From positions 1 through 32,831 of the forward strand of contig CAYLMM010000031.1 of the NCBI GenBank assembly GCA_964384825.1: a DNA stretch of 32,831 nt. The letters run 5' to 3'. Source of the DNA: CAYLMM01 sp964384825. Lineage in GTDB: Bacteria; Krumholzibacteriota; Krumholzibacteriia; LZORAL124-64-63. The position numbers were made by a program, and so were the translations under genes. Numbering within the stretch: position 1 is the first letter of the stretch; the number at the start of each line of letters is the position of its first letter. Positions 23,692 through 32,294 of this stretch are shown piece after piece. The notes beneath the pieces were generated by a model. The model was not told the DNA's origin, did not search any database, and was given only the letters and a program-made list of their open reading frames with translations.

Positions 23692-24891
23692 CTACTGCCG
23701 GCGCGGCGCCCGGTAGCTGCCGCAGGGGTCGACGGTCTCGGCGTAGGGGCCGCGCCAGCCCTGCTCGAAGAAGGCGATCAGCCGCGAGGCCCCGGCCACC
23801 CCGTCCCCGAACAGGCTCACGTTGCGCGACTGGTGGAAGTAGTCCTCGGCCCAGTTGGCCGTTCCGATCCAGAACCGGCCGCGGTCGGCCACCAGATACT
23901 TGGCGTGCTCGACCCGGGCGTAGGGCACGAATCCCCCCGACCACTGCGGGATGTTCGTGAAGCGGATCTCGACGTTCGGCAGCACCGCCAGGCTCTGGAT
24001 CCACGGCAGCATATAACTGCGTTTCGACCAGTTGGCCAGGATGATCCGCACCTGCACCCCGCGGGCGGCGGCCCGGCGCAGGGCGTTGTCCAGGGTGAAG
24101 TAGACGGTGTTGTCGCGGTTGCCGGGATTGTAGCTCAGCAACTGCAGGCGCAGGGTCTCCCGCGCGCCGTCGATCATCTCGACCAGCAGGGGCTCGTCGT
24201 GCGGGACGCCCGGCGGCAGGGCGGCGGGCGGACTGGCCGCCAGGCGGAGGCCGATCGAATCCCCGTCGGCGACCGCCAGGCGGAACGGGCCGGACGCGAT
24301 TTCGGCCGCCGGCGGCTCTTCGCCTCCGGCCAGCGCCCAGTCGGTCGCGAAGACAGCGGCCAGCGCGGCGGTCAGGCCGGGATGGCCCACGCGCGCGCCC
24401 AGTTCGCGGATCTGGACCAGCGCGCGCCAGTCCCAGTTCTGGCTGCCGACGTAGAACTCGCGGCCGTCGACCAGGAAGAATTTGGCGTGCTGGACCCCGC
24501 CCCAGAGCGCGCGGGCGTCCAGGGCGCGGGCTTCGGCTCCGGGCAGCGCCCCGATGCGGTCGTAGACGTCGGAGTAGGTGCGCAGGAATCCCTTGTCGCC
24601 GATCGCCCGGATCCTCACCCCGCGCTCCGCGGCGGCGGCCAGGGCTTCGATCACCGCGTCCAGCGCGTCTTCGGGGTCGTCGGGATCCTGGCTGAAGTAG
24701 AAACTCTCGATGTCGATCGATTCGGTCGCGCCGCGGATCATCTCGAGCCAGACACCGGGGGCGTCGGGCATCGAATCCAGACCGTAGACGGTTTCTGCGG
24801 GGACGCTCTCGACAGGAGTCAATTGCGCCGTCGCCGTCGTGGCCAGCAGCGCCAGCAGGACCAAGGTCATCGCGGCAGGGTTCGGTCGCAT
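23692..24891 (-). CDS. Secreted phospholipase D-family protein, PLD3/4-like
   Basis: 399 aa from ATG 24891 with GGAGG 6 nt upstream. Residues 1-22 are a signal peptide ending TATAQ. Two HKD motifs are complete: H135-K137-D142 (HAKFFLVDGREFYVGSQNW) and H329-K331-D336 (HAKYLVADRGRFWIGTANW), so both halves of the active site exist. The segment RAAARGVQVRIILANWSKRS and the spacing of the motifs resemble eukaryotic PLD3/PLD4 and poxvirus K4-type proteins, which act as nucleases or lipid transferases. A secreted nuclease or phospholipase is therefore likely; phosphatidyl-transferase activity is the alternative. A good promoter lies just upstream. Confidence 0.92.
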   Translation of the reverse strand: MRPNPAAMTLVLLALLATTATAQLTPVESVPAETVYGLDSMPDAPGVWLEMIRGATESIDIESFYFSQDPDDPEDALDAVIEALAAAAERGVRIRAIGDKGFLRTYSDVYDRIGALPGAEARALDARALWGGVQHAKFFLVDGREFYVGSQNWDWRALVQIRELGARVGHPGLTAALAAVFATDWALAGGEEPPAAEIASGPFRLAVADGDSIGLRLAASPPAALPPGVPHDEPLLVEMIDGARETLRLQLLSYNPGNRDNTVYFTLDNALRRAAARGVQVRIILANWSKRSYMLPWIQSLAVLPNVEIRFTNIPQWSGGFVPYARVEHAKYLVADRGRFWIGTANWAEDYFHQSRNVSLFGDGVAGASRLIAFFEQGWRGPYAETVDPCGSYRAPRRQ

Positions 24892-24922
24892 TCCATACCT
24901 CCATGAGAGTATTTCGAGTGCC

Positions 24923-24951
24923 ACGATAGCACGTTGCCGGCCTTGATCCAA
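24923..24951 (-). promoter_or_regulatory. Promoter of the phospholipase D gene
   Basis: Minus strand TTGGAT (24951-24946) and TATCGT (24928-24923) with a 17-nt spacer. Predicted start is about 25 nt before the ATG at 24891. Confidence 0.55.
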
Positions 24952-25019
24952 TGCATTGTGTTGAAACGTTTTCCGGGATCGCCTGCGACTTGGGCGCAAC
25001 CGATTCCGGCGCGTGACCG

Positions 25020-25282
25020 GCCGGCCTCTATTTAATCTTGCCGAAGGAGCGTAATTTTCAGATCGTACGCTGGCTCGAACGCTCGGACCGCGGTGGCTGG
25101 CGGGGGTGCGATCCATCCCCGGCAGGAGCTTCCCCGCCGCTGTCGCATGAGCGGGAAGAACAACGATTCGTTCAACCAACCCGGGTCCGGCGGGCGAATC
25201 CGGGCGCAGGAAGCGCGCCTCGGGCCGGCAGGATCCACGAGGGGGCGGTACTTCACCGACACTCTTGTCAAGGAGGTGGGCC
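25020..25282 (+). other. Long leader region upstream of the polyamine operon
   Basis: The 391-nt gap between the divergent phospholipase D and speD genes holds no recognisable gene. An AT-rich patch (TATTTAAT, 25028-25035) may include a -10 box. Downstream, GGCGGGG (25099-25105) pairs with CCCCGCC (25132-25138) around a GC-rich interior. A strong AAGGAGG ribosome site ends the leader at 25270-25276. The length would allow leader-based control by a polyamine or SAM, but I recognise no known riboswitch class. Confidence 0.3.
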
Positions 25283-25681
25283 ATGGGCGCCACCGGATTC
25301 GGTCCTCACCTGATGCTGGATCTCAACGGCTGCGACGTTGCGCGGCTGAACGATCTGGACCTCTGCTTCAAGGTCCTGAACGAGCTGCCCGATCACATCG
25401 GGATGACCAAGATCACCCAACCCCACGTGTTCCGGTACAGCGGGGTTGTGCCCGAGGATGAAGGCATCACCGGCGTGGTGATCATCGCGGAGAGCCACAT
25501 CTCCTTGCACACCTTTCCCCGGAAGAAATACGCCTTCCTGGACGTTTTCTCGTGCAAGCCGTTCGACATCGCACTGGGACGGGATTATCTGATCGAGGCC
25601 TTCGCCTCGCAGGATCCCGAGGTTTTCGTCGTCGAACGGGGAGCCAAGTTCCGCCGATCCGAGATCAGGGCTTCCGCCTGA
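25283..25681 (+). CDS. speD: S-adenosylmethionine decarboxylase proenzyme (class 1B)
   Basis: 132 aa, typical of the short bacterial/archaeal class. ATG 25283 follows AAGGAGG by 6 nt. The proenzyme cleaves itself between E70 and S71 in IIAESHISLHTFP, making the pyruvoyl cofactor from S71. H76 and C91 lie 5 and 20 residues after that serine, the same spacing as Ser63, His68 and Cys83 of the Thermotoga enzyme. It makes decarboxylated SAM, the aminopropyl donor for spermidine. It heads an operon with a ureohydrolase and a deoxyhypusine-synthase homologue. No spermidine synthase (speE) is in the window. Confidence 0.95.
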   Translation: MGATGFGPHLMLDLNGCDVARLNDLDLCFKVLNELPDHIGMTKITQPHVFRYSGVVPEDEGITGVVIIAESHISLHTFPRKKYAFLDVFSCKPFDIALGRDYLIEAFASQDPEVFVVERGAKFRRSEIRASA

Positions 25682-25744
25682 CCGGACCGGCCAGCGTCTG
25701 ACGTCCAAGCCCGGCGCCGCGTCGACGCCGGCGGAAGGATTTCC

Positions 25745-26623
25745 ATGCCCGGTTTGCTGCATGACGCCCCCGGCGCCTTCGGCGGCATCGATCCGGCGCC
25801 CGCGTTCGCGGACGCCCGCTTCATCGTGCTGCCGCTACCCTATGACGGTACGGCCACCTGGCAGAAGGGCGCGGCCCGCGGCCCCGCCGCGATCCTGGCG
25901 GCCTCGGCCAACATGGAGCTCTTCGACATCGAGACCGGCACCGAGCCCTGGCGGTCGGGCATCCTGACCGCCGCTCCGGTGGGCGACGCCGGCGACCCCG
26001 AATCCACGGTCGACGCGGTCGCGGCCGCGGCCGGCCGCTTCCTGGACGGCGGGAAGTTCGTGCTCGGCCTCGGCGGCGAGCATTCGGTGACCGCGGGCCT
26101 GGTCCGCGCCCACGCCGAGCGCATCCCCGGCCTCTCGGTTCTGCAGTTCGACGCCCATTGCGACCGGCGCGAATCCTACGAGGGCTCGCCCTGGAACCAC
26201 GCCTGCGTCATGGCGCGGGTGGCCGAGATCTGCCCCTGCGTGCAGGTCGGGATCCGCAGCATGGACGTTTCCGAGAGCGCCCTGCTGGATTCGGGCCGGA
26301 TCTTCACGGCCTCCCGCATCGCCGGCGACAGCAGCTTCGCCTCGGACGTGGCCGACCTGCTGACCGACGACGTCTACGTGACCGTCGATCTCGACGTGCT
26401 CGACCCCGGCATCATGCCTTCGACCGGTACGCCCGAGCCCGGCGGCATGGATTGGTGGCAGCTGCTGTCGGTGCTGCGCCGCGTGTCCCGGCGCCGGCGC
26501 ATCGTCGGCTGCGACATCGTCGAGCTTATGCCGCGGGACTGCGACCGCGCCCCCGATTTCCTGGCCGCGAGATTGGCCTACCAGGTCATGGCCTACGTCC
26601 TGACCGGAAAGGAATCAACATGA
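25745..26623 (+). CDS. speB: Agmatinase-like ureohydrolase
   Basis: 292 aa from ATG 25745 with GGAAGG upstream, normal ureohydrolase length. It hydrolyses a guanidino group to release urea, in this setting probably agmatine to putrescine. The binuclear manganese ligands are all present: H113 (GGEHSV), D136, H138 and D140 (QFDAHCD), D215 and D217 (VTVDLDVLDP), with the downstream STGTPEPGG signature. Agmatinase, rather than arginase or formimidoglutamase, is favoured by the speD neighbour; aminopropylagmatine ureohydrolase is an equally plausible reading. Its stop overlaps the next start (ATGA). Confidence 0.9.
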   Translation: MPGLLHDAPGAFGGIDPAPAFADARFIVLPLPYDGTATWQKGAARGPAAILAASANMELFDIETGTEPWRSGILTAAPVGDAGDPESTVDAVAAAAGRFLDGGKFVLGLGGEHSVTAGLVRAHAERIPGLSVLQFDAHCDRRESYEGSPWNHACVMARVAEICPCVQVGIRSMDVSESALLDSGRIFTASRIAGDSSFASDVADLLTDDVYVTVDLDVLDPGIMPSTGTPEPGGMDWWQLLSVLRRVSRRRRIVGCDIVELMPRDCDRAPDFLAARLAYQVMAYVLTGKEST

Positions 26624-27648
26624 ATCCCGAGAAGAGGGAACTGCTGAGCACCGAGGTGCGCCACCTCGACATCACGATCTGCGATCCGAGCCCGCTGATC
26701 GAGGCCTTCGACAGCATGGCCTTCCAGGCCCGCAATTTGGCGTCGGCGGCCCGGATCTACGATCGGATGCTCGCCGACCGCGACTGCGGGATCATCCTGA
26801 CCCTGGCCGGTTCGCTGTGCTCGGCCGGGCTGAAGGACCTGATCGTGCGGATGATCGAGGACGACATGGTCGACGCCGTGGTGTCGACCGGCGCCAACAT
26901 CGTCGACCAGGATTTCTTCGAGGCCCTGGGCTTCCGCCATTGGCGCGGGACCCCGGACGCGGACGACAATCGTCTGCGCGAACTGGCCATCGACCGGATC
27001 TACGACACCTTCATCGACGAGGACGAGCTGCGGATCTGCGACATGACCGTTGCCGAGATCGCGGCGGGGCTGGAGCCGCGGCCTTATTCCTCGCGCGAGT
27101 TCATCGCCGCGATGGGCGCCTGGATCGAGAGCAACGGTCTGAAGGCCGACAGTTCGATCGTGCACTCCGCCTGGCGCAAGGGCGTACCGATCTTCGTGCC
27201 GTCGTTCTCCGACTGTTCGGCCGGCTTCGGGCTGGTCCACCACCAGGTGAACAATCCGGACCGGTGCCTGACCATCGACTCGGTGGCCGATTTCCGCGAG
27301 CTCACCGAACTGAAGATCCGGATGGGGGAGACGGGCATCCTGATGATCGGCGGCGGCGTGCCCAAGAACTTCACCCAGGACGTGGTGGTGGCGACCGAAA
27401 TCCTCGGCCGGGAACAGCCGATGCACAAGTACGCGATCCAGATCACCGTGGCCGACGAGAGGGACGGCGCTCTCTCGGGTTCGACGCTGCAGGAGGCCTG
27501 CTCCTGGGGCAAGGTGGAGCTGACCTACGAACAGATGGTCTACGGCGAGGCCACGGTCATGCTGCCCCTGCTGGCCGGCTATGCCTGGCACCGCGGCAAC
27601 TGGCGCGGACGTCGGCAGCGCCGGCTGAACGACATCTTCCAGGATTGA
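26620..27648 (+). CDS. Deoxyhypusine synthase-family protein (polyamine transferase)
   Basis: 342 aa from ATG 26620, which overlaps the speB stop (ATGA), so translation is coupled. Family motifs are clear: TLAGSLCSAGLKDLI, STGANIVDQDFFEALGF, SFSDCSAGFGLVHHQ, IGGGVPKNF and the active-site ACSWGKVEL with K298, the lysine that forms the imine intermediate with the aminobutyl group. In archaea and eukaryotes the enzyme modifies eIF5A; bacteria lack that protein, and bacterial homologues are known or proposed to make homospermidine or spermidine-type polyamines from putrescine or other polyamines using NAD. Adjacency to speD and speB supports a polyamine role. The exact product is not determined by sequence. 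Confidence 0.92.
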   Translation: MNPEKRELLSTEVRHLDITICDPSPLIEAFDSMAFQARNLASAARIYDRMLADRDCGIILTLAGSLCSAGLKDLIVRMIEDDMVDAVVSTGANIVDQDFFEALGFRHWRGTPDADDNRLRELAIDRIYDTFIDEDELRICDMTVAEIAAGLEPRPYSSREFIAAMGAWIESNGLKADSSIVHSAWRKGVPIFVPSFSDCSAGFGLVHHQVNNPDRCLTIDSVADFRELTELKIRMGETGILMIGGGVPKNFTQDVVVATEILGREQPMHKYAIQITVADERDGALSGSTLQEACSWGKVELTYEQMVYGEATVMLPLLAGYAWHRGNWRGRRQRRLNDIFQD

Positions 27649-27691
27649 TCGGGGAATCCCGCCGGCTCCGCGGGAAGATCGGATCGTCATC

Positions 27692-27723
27692 GCTGGGCGG
27701 CCGCCGGGCCGCCCAGCCTGTTT
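27692..27723 (+). terminator. Intrinsic terminator of the polyamine operon
   Basis: Perfect 11-bp stem GCTGGGCGGCC (27692-27702) / GGCCGCCCAGC (27707-27717) with a 4-nt loop, followed by CTGTTTC. Confidence 0.75.
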
Positions 27724-27736
27724 CGGCGGGCCCGGG

Positions 27737-28180
27737 CTACAGCTCGGCCAGCCCCGCGAACATCGCGCCCCCGAGAACGAGCATCCCGATCAGGATCATG
27801 AAGAGCTCCAGCGCCATCATCACGCCCAGGATGATGAAGAAGGTCTTCATGCGCTTCAGCGCCTCGATCAGCGAAACGGATTCGCCGGAGCGGTGGGACG
27901 CCTCGATGTCGCCGGCGGTCTTGATCAGCAGCACGCCCAGCCAGATGGGGATCCAGCAGATCAGGATGCCCCATAGGCTCAGGATGCTCAGGGCGCCGAG
28001 CAGGATCAGCGCCAGGCCGGTGAATTGCATCCAGGTCCGCACCTCGTTCAGCGGCCGGCTGATCTCGCGGACCAGGGCGGAACCGTTCTGCCCCGAGTGG
28101 AAGGCGCCGTCGGCGGGCGGGGCGGTCGGGAAGGATTCCGGCGAAGGATCGGGCGCCGATGGGGGCGGAACTTCCTGCAT
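27737..28180 (-). CDS. Small membrane protein, DUF5362-like
   Basis: 147 aa from ATG 28180 with GGAGG 7 nt upstream. The N-terminal ~45 residues are proline-rich and disordered (QEVPPPSAPDPSPESFPTAP). Two or three hydrophobic segments follow (~60-90: LALILLGALSILSLWGILIC, WIPIWLGVLL; ~120-147: FFIILGVMMALELFMILIGM). The phrase GILICWIPIWLGVLL and the later amphipathic helix match my memory of DUF5362, an inner-membrane family with no known role. It lies between two convergent/divergent neighbours and looks monocistronic. Confidence 0.75.
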   Translation of the reverse strand: MQEVPPPSAPDPSPESFPTAPPADGAFHSGQNGSALVREISRPLNEVRTWMQFTGLALILLGALSILSLWGILICWIPIWLGVLLIKTAGDIEASHRSGESVSLIEALKRMKTFFIILGVMMALELFMILIGMLVLGGAMFAGLAEL

Positions 28181-28302
28181 GATGAGCCTCCGGTCATGGG
28201 AACGGACGAGATGCCTGCCGAGAGTAAACCGGCAGAACGGAGGGGCGTCAAGCGGCGGGACGGTTATACTGTCGGGATGACCCCCCGAATGGAGGCGACG
28301 CA

Positions 28303-29715
28303 TTGATCCGATTTCTCCCGGCCGCCGCCGCCCTGGCCGCAGCGGCTTTCCTGATGACCACCGGCGGCTGCGGCGACGACGCCGTCGGTCCCGAGGCGTC
28401 GTCGATCCTCGCGGTGCGGGTCGTCGATCGCGACGACGGCGGTCCGCGGGCCGGCGTCAAGGCGATGCTGCTCGATCCTGCCGCCAACCTGCCCGCGGCT
28501 CCGGTCGCGGTCACCGACAGCTCCGGCGCGGTCCTTTGGCGCGATGTTCCGACCGGCGTCTACGCCCTGCTGGTGATTCCGGGGCCGAACCGCGAGCTCT
28601 TCTCGGTTCCGGCGACGGTTTCGCCGGGCTCCGCCGATATCGCGCCGTCGCCGTACGTCGTGCTCACCATGCCGGCCCGGCGACAGACCGGCGGCAGCAG
28701 CATCGCCGGCGCGGTGTTCGACGCCGTGACCGGCCAACCCCTGGATTCCGCCATAGTCGGTTCGCGCGACGACTGGCTCGGAGCCTATCCGGGCTGGTCG
28801 CCCGAGAAGGCCGACATCACCGACAGCACCGGGGCGTTCACCGTTCGCGGCATCGCCTTCACCCGGTCCCCGCTTTCCGATCTGCTGCTGCAGGTCGAAC
28901 CCCTGATCGTCCAACGGGCCGGATACCGCCCCCTGGAATGGTTCGCGGATTCCCGCCGCATCTCCGGCACCGACATCACGGGCGTGGAACTGGAACTCGA
29001 GCCGATCGCCGATCCGCAGGCCGCCGGAGTGGACACGGCCAGGGGGATCGAGGGCGTCGTGACCTACCGCGGCGAACCCGTCGGCGGCCTGCTGGTGGGG
29101 CTGTCGTACTGGGGTGATTTCGAACCGCCGCCGGGATTCGATTCCGGATCCGACGCGCCGCCTGCGGAAGTTTCGGGTCCGGCCGATCCCCGGAGCCCGG
29201 CCGTGACCGGGGCCGGCGCGGGGGCTCCGGGCCGCACGGCCGTCACCGACGACGAAGGCCGTTACGCCTTCTCCGACCTGAAGACCGGATGGTACCTGGT
29301 GCATGCCGCCTATCCGGTGGGCGACGGTTTCATGATGGCGCAGCCGCTGGGCCCGGGCTATCCGGCCAACGGGATCAATCCGTTGCCGGTGAAGGTGATC
29401 GACGAGGGGATCGCCGCCGCCGACACGGTGCCCGTCTTCCGGGCGATCCGGGTGCTCGAGCCGGCTCCCGGGGCGACCGGCGTCTCCAACCTGCCCACCG
29501 TGCGCTGGACGTCGGTGCCCGGCGCGGCGACCTACGACCTGGCGCTCGACCAGCTGGTCATCGCGGACATTTCCGACACGACGGTGGCCGTGCCCGCGGA
29601 TTTCCCCTTGTCCGGCGGGGTGTGGACGGTCTCGATCGCCGCCTACGACGCCGACGGCATCCCCGTGGGCGCGGTCGAGACGGCCTCGCGGTTCCTGGTC
29701 TCGAACGTTCCCTGA
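28303..29715 (+). CDS. Lipoprotein with carboxypeptidase-regulatory-like (CarboxypepD_reg/FN3-type) domains
   Basis: 470 aa from a TTG at 28303 with GGAGG 7 nt upstream. The signal ends TTGGC, a lipobox-like site placing the lipid-anchored cysteine at C23. Several beta-sandwich repeats follow: one near 35-120 (LAVRVVDRDDGGPRAGVKAM, VTDSSGAVLWRDVPTGVY), one near 132-230 (IAGAVFDAVTGQPLDSAIVG, ITDSTGAFTVRGIAF), one near 245-350 (IEGVVTYRGEPVGGLLVGLS, VTDDEGRYAFSDLKTGWYLV), and a last fibronectin-like domain from ~390. The repeated TD..G.....D...G.Y pattern is typical of carboxypeptidase regulatory-like folds. It is probably a surface or periplasmic lipoprotein; no enzymatic motif is visible. 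Confidence 0.85.
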   Translation: MIRFLPAAAALAAAAFLMTTGGCGDDAVGPEASSILAVRVVDRDDGGPRAGVKAMLLDPAANLPAAPVAVTDSSGAVLWRDVPTGVYALLVIPGPNRELFSVPATVSPGSADIAPSPYVVLTMPARRQTGGSSIAGAVFDAVTGQPLDSAIVGSRDDWLGAYPGWSPEKADITDSTGAFTVRGIAFTRSPLSDLLLQVEPLIVQRAGYRPLEWFADSRRISGTDITGVELELEPIADPQAAGVDTARGIEGVVTYRGEPVGGLLVGLSYWGDFEPPPGFDSGSDAPPAEVSGPADPRSPAVTGAGAGAPGRTAVTDDEGRYAFSDLKTGWYLVHAAYPVGDGFMMAQPLGPGYPANGINPLPVKVIDEGIAAADTVPVFRAIRVLEPAPGATGVSNLPTVRWTSVPGAATYDLALDQLVIADISDTTVAVPADFPLSGGVWTVSIAAYDADGIPVGAVETASRFLVSNVP

Positions 29716-29756
29716 GCCTCCGTCGCGGACAGGTGGGCGGCGAAGGCGGGAGGATG

Positions 29757-29796
29757 AAAAAAAGGGCGGACGGCAAAAAACCGTCCGCCCTTCTTC
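29757..29796. terminator. Bidirectional intrinsic terminator
   Basis: Perfect 12-bp stem AAGGGCGGACGG (29762-29773) / CCGTCCGCCCTT (29781-29792), A-run on the left (T-run for the minus strand) and TTCTTC on the right. It ends both the lipoprotein gene and the convergent transketolase gene. Confidence 0.88.
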
Positions 29797-29830
29797 ATGT
29801 CCGCGCCCAGCGGCCGGATGCCGCGTTCGC

Positions 29831-32179
29831 TCAGACCTCCACCGCCGCTCCCACCATCTCCTGCAGCCGGCGGATACGATCGTCGCGGTCCTCGGCGAAG
29901 CGGATCACCGCGGCCGTGATGCCGGCCGGATGGATCCCCGCGTCCTCGCAGACCTCGTCCAGGCCGCCGCCGCCGCGCCACCGGTTGTCGGCGTCGCTGC
30001 TCAGCGCGTATTCGTCGGCCAGCGGATTGAAGTTCCAGTCGACCATCGCACGGCGGCACCGGTTGGTGATGTAGGTGCTGTCGGCGTGGTCGGCCTTGGT
30101 GATCACGGTCTGGCGGTACTGCTCGGGCTGCATCCGGAACAGCTGCGGGCTCGGGCAGGCCACGATCTTCACGTTCACGCCCGCGGCGTCGATATCCGGC
30201 AGGGCCCGGATCAGGTTGTAGGTCGACATCGTGCCCTGGACGAAGACGCAGCCTCCGCGCGGCAGGCCGGGCTTGTAGTCGCGCAGGATGTACGCGCCCT
30301 TGGCGGCCTCGAAATGCGATCCCAGCCCCAGCTTCTCGCGGTCGGGGATCTCGACCCCGGGCCGGGTCAGGTGCAGCGCCACGATCGGCGCGTCGGTCTT
30401 CAGGGCGGCGGCCAGCATCACCGGCACCTCGTTGTACTCCCAGGGATGGATGTCGATGACAGCCCCTTCGGGGAACAGCTGGGTGATGCTCGGCGAGAAG
30501 ATGCCGAAGTGCGTGCGCGAGTCCTCGGCCGTCTCGGGGCCGGAATGGCCGGCGATCCAGACCACCTTGCCCAGCTTCAGCTCGCAGTCCTGGGCCAGCT
30601 GGCTGTACAGGCGCATCGCGCCGTACTTCAGGTACGAGAACGAGCCGTAGGTCGAGCACGCGGTCCAGAAGCCGTTGAAGGCCTTCTCCGGATCCGGCGC
30701 CAGGTTCACGCTCGCCGCGCCGACGCAGAGGCCCGAATTGGTGAACTCGGTGATCTCCTGGGGCAGGATCACGCCCTCGGGATCCTTGTCCCGGTCGTAC
30801 CAGCCGTAGTTCGGCTTGTCGTCGTAATCCTTGCCGAAGCCCGAGATGTTGGTCGAGTCGGCCAGGTCGGCCGAGCAGACCAGGAACTGCGGCCGGCCGT
30901 ACTTCTCGCGGCAGACGCTGTTGATCCACGATCCCCAGCGGCTCAGCCCGGCGCGGTTGGGCTTCTTCTCGCCCGGCTTGGCCCACATCGATTCGGGATA
31001 GGCCGCGACGTCGAGCAGCTCGGGGTCGTCCAGCGGGTTGCGTTCGAAGGGGATGCGGAAGGTCGGGATCTCGGCCGGAACGCTGTCGCCGAGTTCGACC
31101 AGGCGGTCGGCCAGGTAGGCCAGGGCCTGCTCGTCGTCGCGCAGCACGTCCATCGCGGTGTTGATGTGCGAGGTCGACTGCGCGAGCAGCGCCGCGGCGT
31201 TCTCGGGCTTGCCGGCGCCGAAGTTCTCCCATTCCACGCCGTACTTGTCGGAGAAGTCCTTGCGGCAGGCCCAGTAGCCCTCGGCGTTGATCGGATGGGC
31301 CGCGCCGTGGCTCTTGTTGTCGTACTTGTGGTAGCCGCGGCCCTTGCGCGTCTTGCCGAACATCATGCCCGGACGCAGGGCGGGGTTGTCGCCGTGCACC
31401 ATGTCGAGGACGGCGCTGGTGACGTCGTTCCAGTCGCTGCCGTCGGCGGCCTCGTGCACGTGGAAGCCGTAGCTCGAGAACCAGTCGCGCGGCGTGCCGT
31501 GGACGACGCTGCTCACCGACTGGTCGTCGATGCCGTAGTCGTTCCAGTCGAGCAGGAAGAAGAGGTTGTCCAGGCCCAGGCCGTAGGCGCTGTTCTTGGT
31601 CTCGTGCCAGCAGCCGGCGGTGTGGCCGCCCTCGCCCTCGATGCCGAAGACCTTCACGCCCTCGGCTCCGGCCCGCTTGAGCGCCAGGGCCTGGCCCGCG
31701 CAGGTCGGGGCGCCGTGGCCGCTCGGGCCGGTGTTGAACTTCACGAAGAGGTTCTTGCCCGCCATCTCCACGTGCCCGGGCAGTCCGCCGCGGTTGCGCA
31801 GGGTCAGCAGATCCTCCCAGGTCAGGGTGCGCTCGGAGCCGCCGGCGACCAGGTACTTGTCGTCGCCGGTGCGTTGGTGCATCAGACGCAGCGCCTCGTT
31901 GAAGACCGCCAGGGCGCCGTAGACCAGCGGTGCGGTGTGCCCGGCCACCAGCACGAACCGGTCGCCGAAGCGCTTCTCGGGGTGGCGGATGTCCCACCGC
32001 ATCGCGCCGCCGAGCAGCAGCGAGGTCAGCATGTGGTTCTTCGACCGGCTGCCGCCGGGATGCCCGCTCTGGCGGTGGTTGAGCATGATGTCGATCTGCT
32101 GATCGATGACGTCCTTGATCAGCTCCCAGTGCCTGAAATGGGCTTGCTGGGCCTGGAAGAGGTTGTCGACGTGGGACAC
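29831..32179 (-). CDS. Transketolase-family thiamine-diphosphate enzyme
   Basis: 782 aa from a GTG at 32179 with AGGAG about 8 nt upstream; the longer open frame includes the promoter and is not coding. N-terminal RQSGHPGGSRSKNH (H40) is the transketolase substrate/cofactor site. The ThDP-magnesium motif runs EGEGGHTAGCWHE to LLDWNDYGIDD. The middle pyrimidine domain includes QEITEFTNSGLCVGAASVNL, and IAGHSGPETAEDSRTHFGIF follows. It is longer than E. coli TktA (~663 aa) and belongs to a divergent transketolase branch, so the pentose-phosphate two-carbon transfer reaction is likely but not certain. It is cytoplasmic and monocistronic, with a consensus -35 promoter and strong terminator. Confidence 0.9.
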   Translation of the reverse strand: MSHVDNLFQAQQAHFRHWELIKDVIDQQIDIMLNHRQSGHPGGSRSKNHMLTSLLLGGAMRWDIRHPEKRFGDRFVLVAGHTAPLVYGALAVFNEALRLMHQRTGDDKYLVAGGSERTLTWEDLLTLRNRGGLPGHVEMAGKNLFVKFNTGPSGHGAPTCAGQALALKRAGAEGVKVFGIEGEGGHTAGCWHETKNSAYGLGLDNLFFLLDWNDYGIDDQSVSSVVHGTPRDWFSSYGFHVHEAADGSDWNDVTSAVLDMVHGDNPALRPGMMFGKTRKGRGYHKYDNKSHGAAHPINAEGYWACRKDFSDKYGVEWENFGAGKPENAAALLAQSTSHINTAMDVLRDDEQALAYLADRLVELGDSVPAEIPTFRIPFERNPLDDPELLDVAAYPESMWAKPGEKKPNRAGLSRWGSWINSVCREKYGRPQFLVCSADLADSTNISGFGKDYDDKPNYGWYDRDKDPEGVILPQEITEFTNSGLCVGAASVNLAPDPEKAFNGFWTACSTYGSFSYLKYGAMRLYSQLAQDCELKLGKVVWIAGHSGPETAEDSRTHFGIFSPSITQLFPEGAVIDIHPWEYNEVPVMLAAALKTDAPIVALHLTRPGVEIPDREKLGLGSHFEAAKGAYILRDYKPGLPRGGCVFVQGTMSTYNLIRALPDIDAAGVNVKIVACPSPQLFRMQPEQYRQTVITKADHADSTYITNRCRRAMVDWNFNPLADEYALSSDADNRWRGGGGLDEVCEDAGIHPAGITAAVIRFAEDRDDRIRRLQEMVGAAVEV

Positions 32180-32224
32180 GGGGGATCTCCTCTCGGGGGT
32201 ACGGGCGGGGCCGACGGATTCGGG

Positions 32225-32253
32225 ATTCTGGTCCGGCGGCCCAATTCTGTCAA
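32225..32253 (-). promoter_or_regulatory. Promoter of the transketolase gene
   Basis: Minus strand TTGACA (32253-32248, perfect -35) and CAGAAT (32230-32225) with a 17-nt spacer. Predicted start is about 40 nt before the GTG at 32179. Confidence 0.7.
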
Positions 32254-32294
32254 CCGGGCCGGCCGGAATCAAGGGAAAGACGTTTCTCGATATC

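Noticed and set aside
25093..25461. Possible upstream ORF in the speD leader
   Set aside because: Low-complexity, Arg/Gly-rich translation, no ribosome site, and it overlaps speD in another frame.
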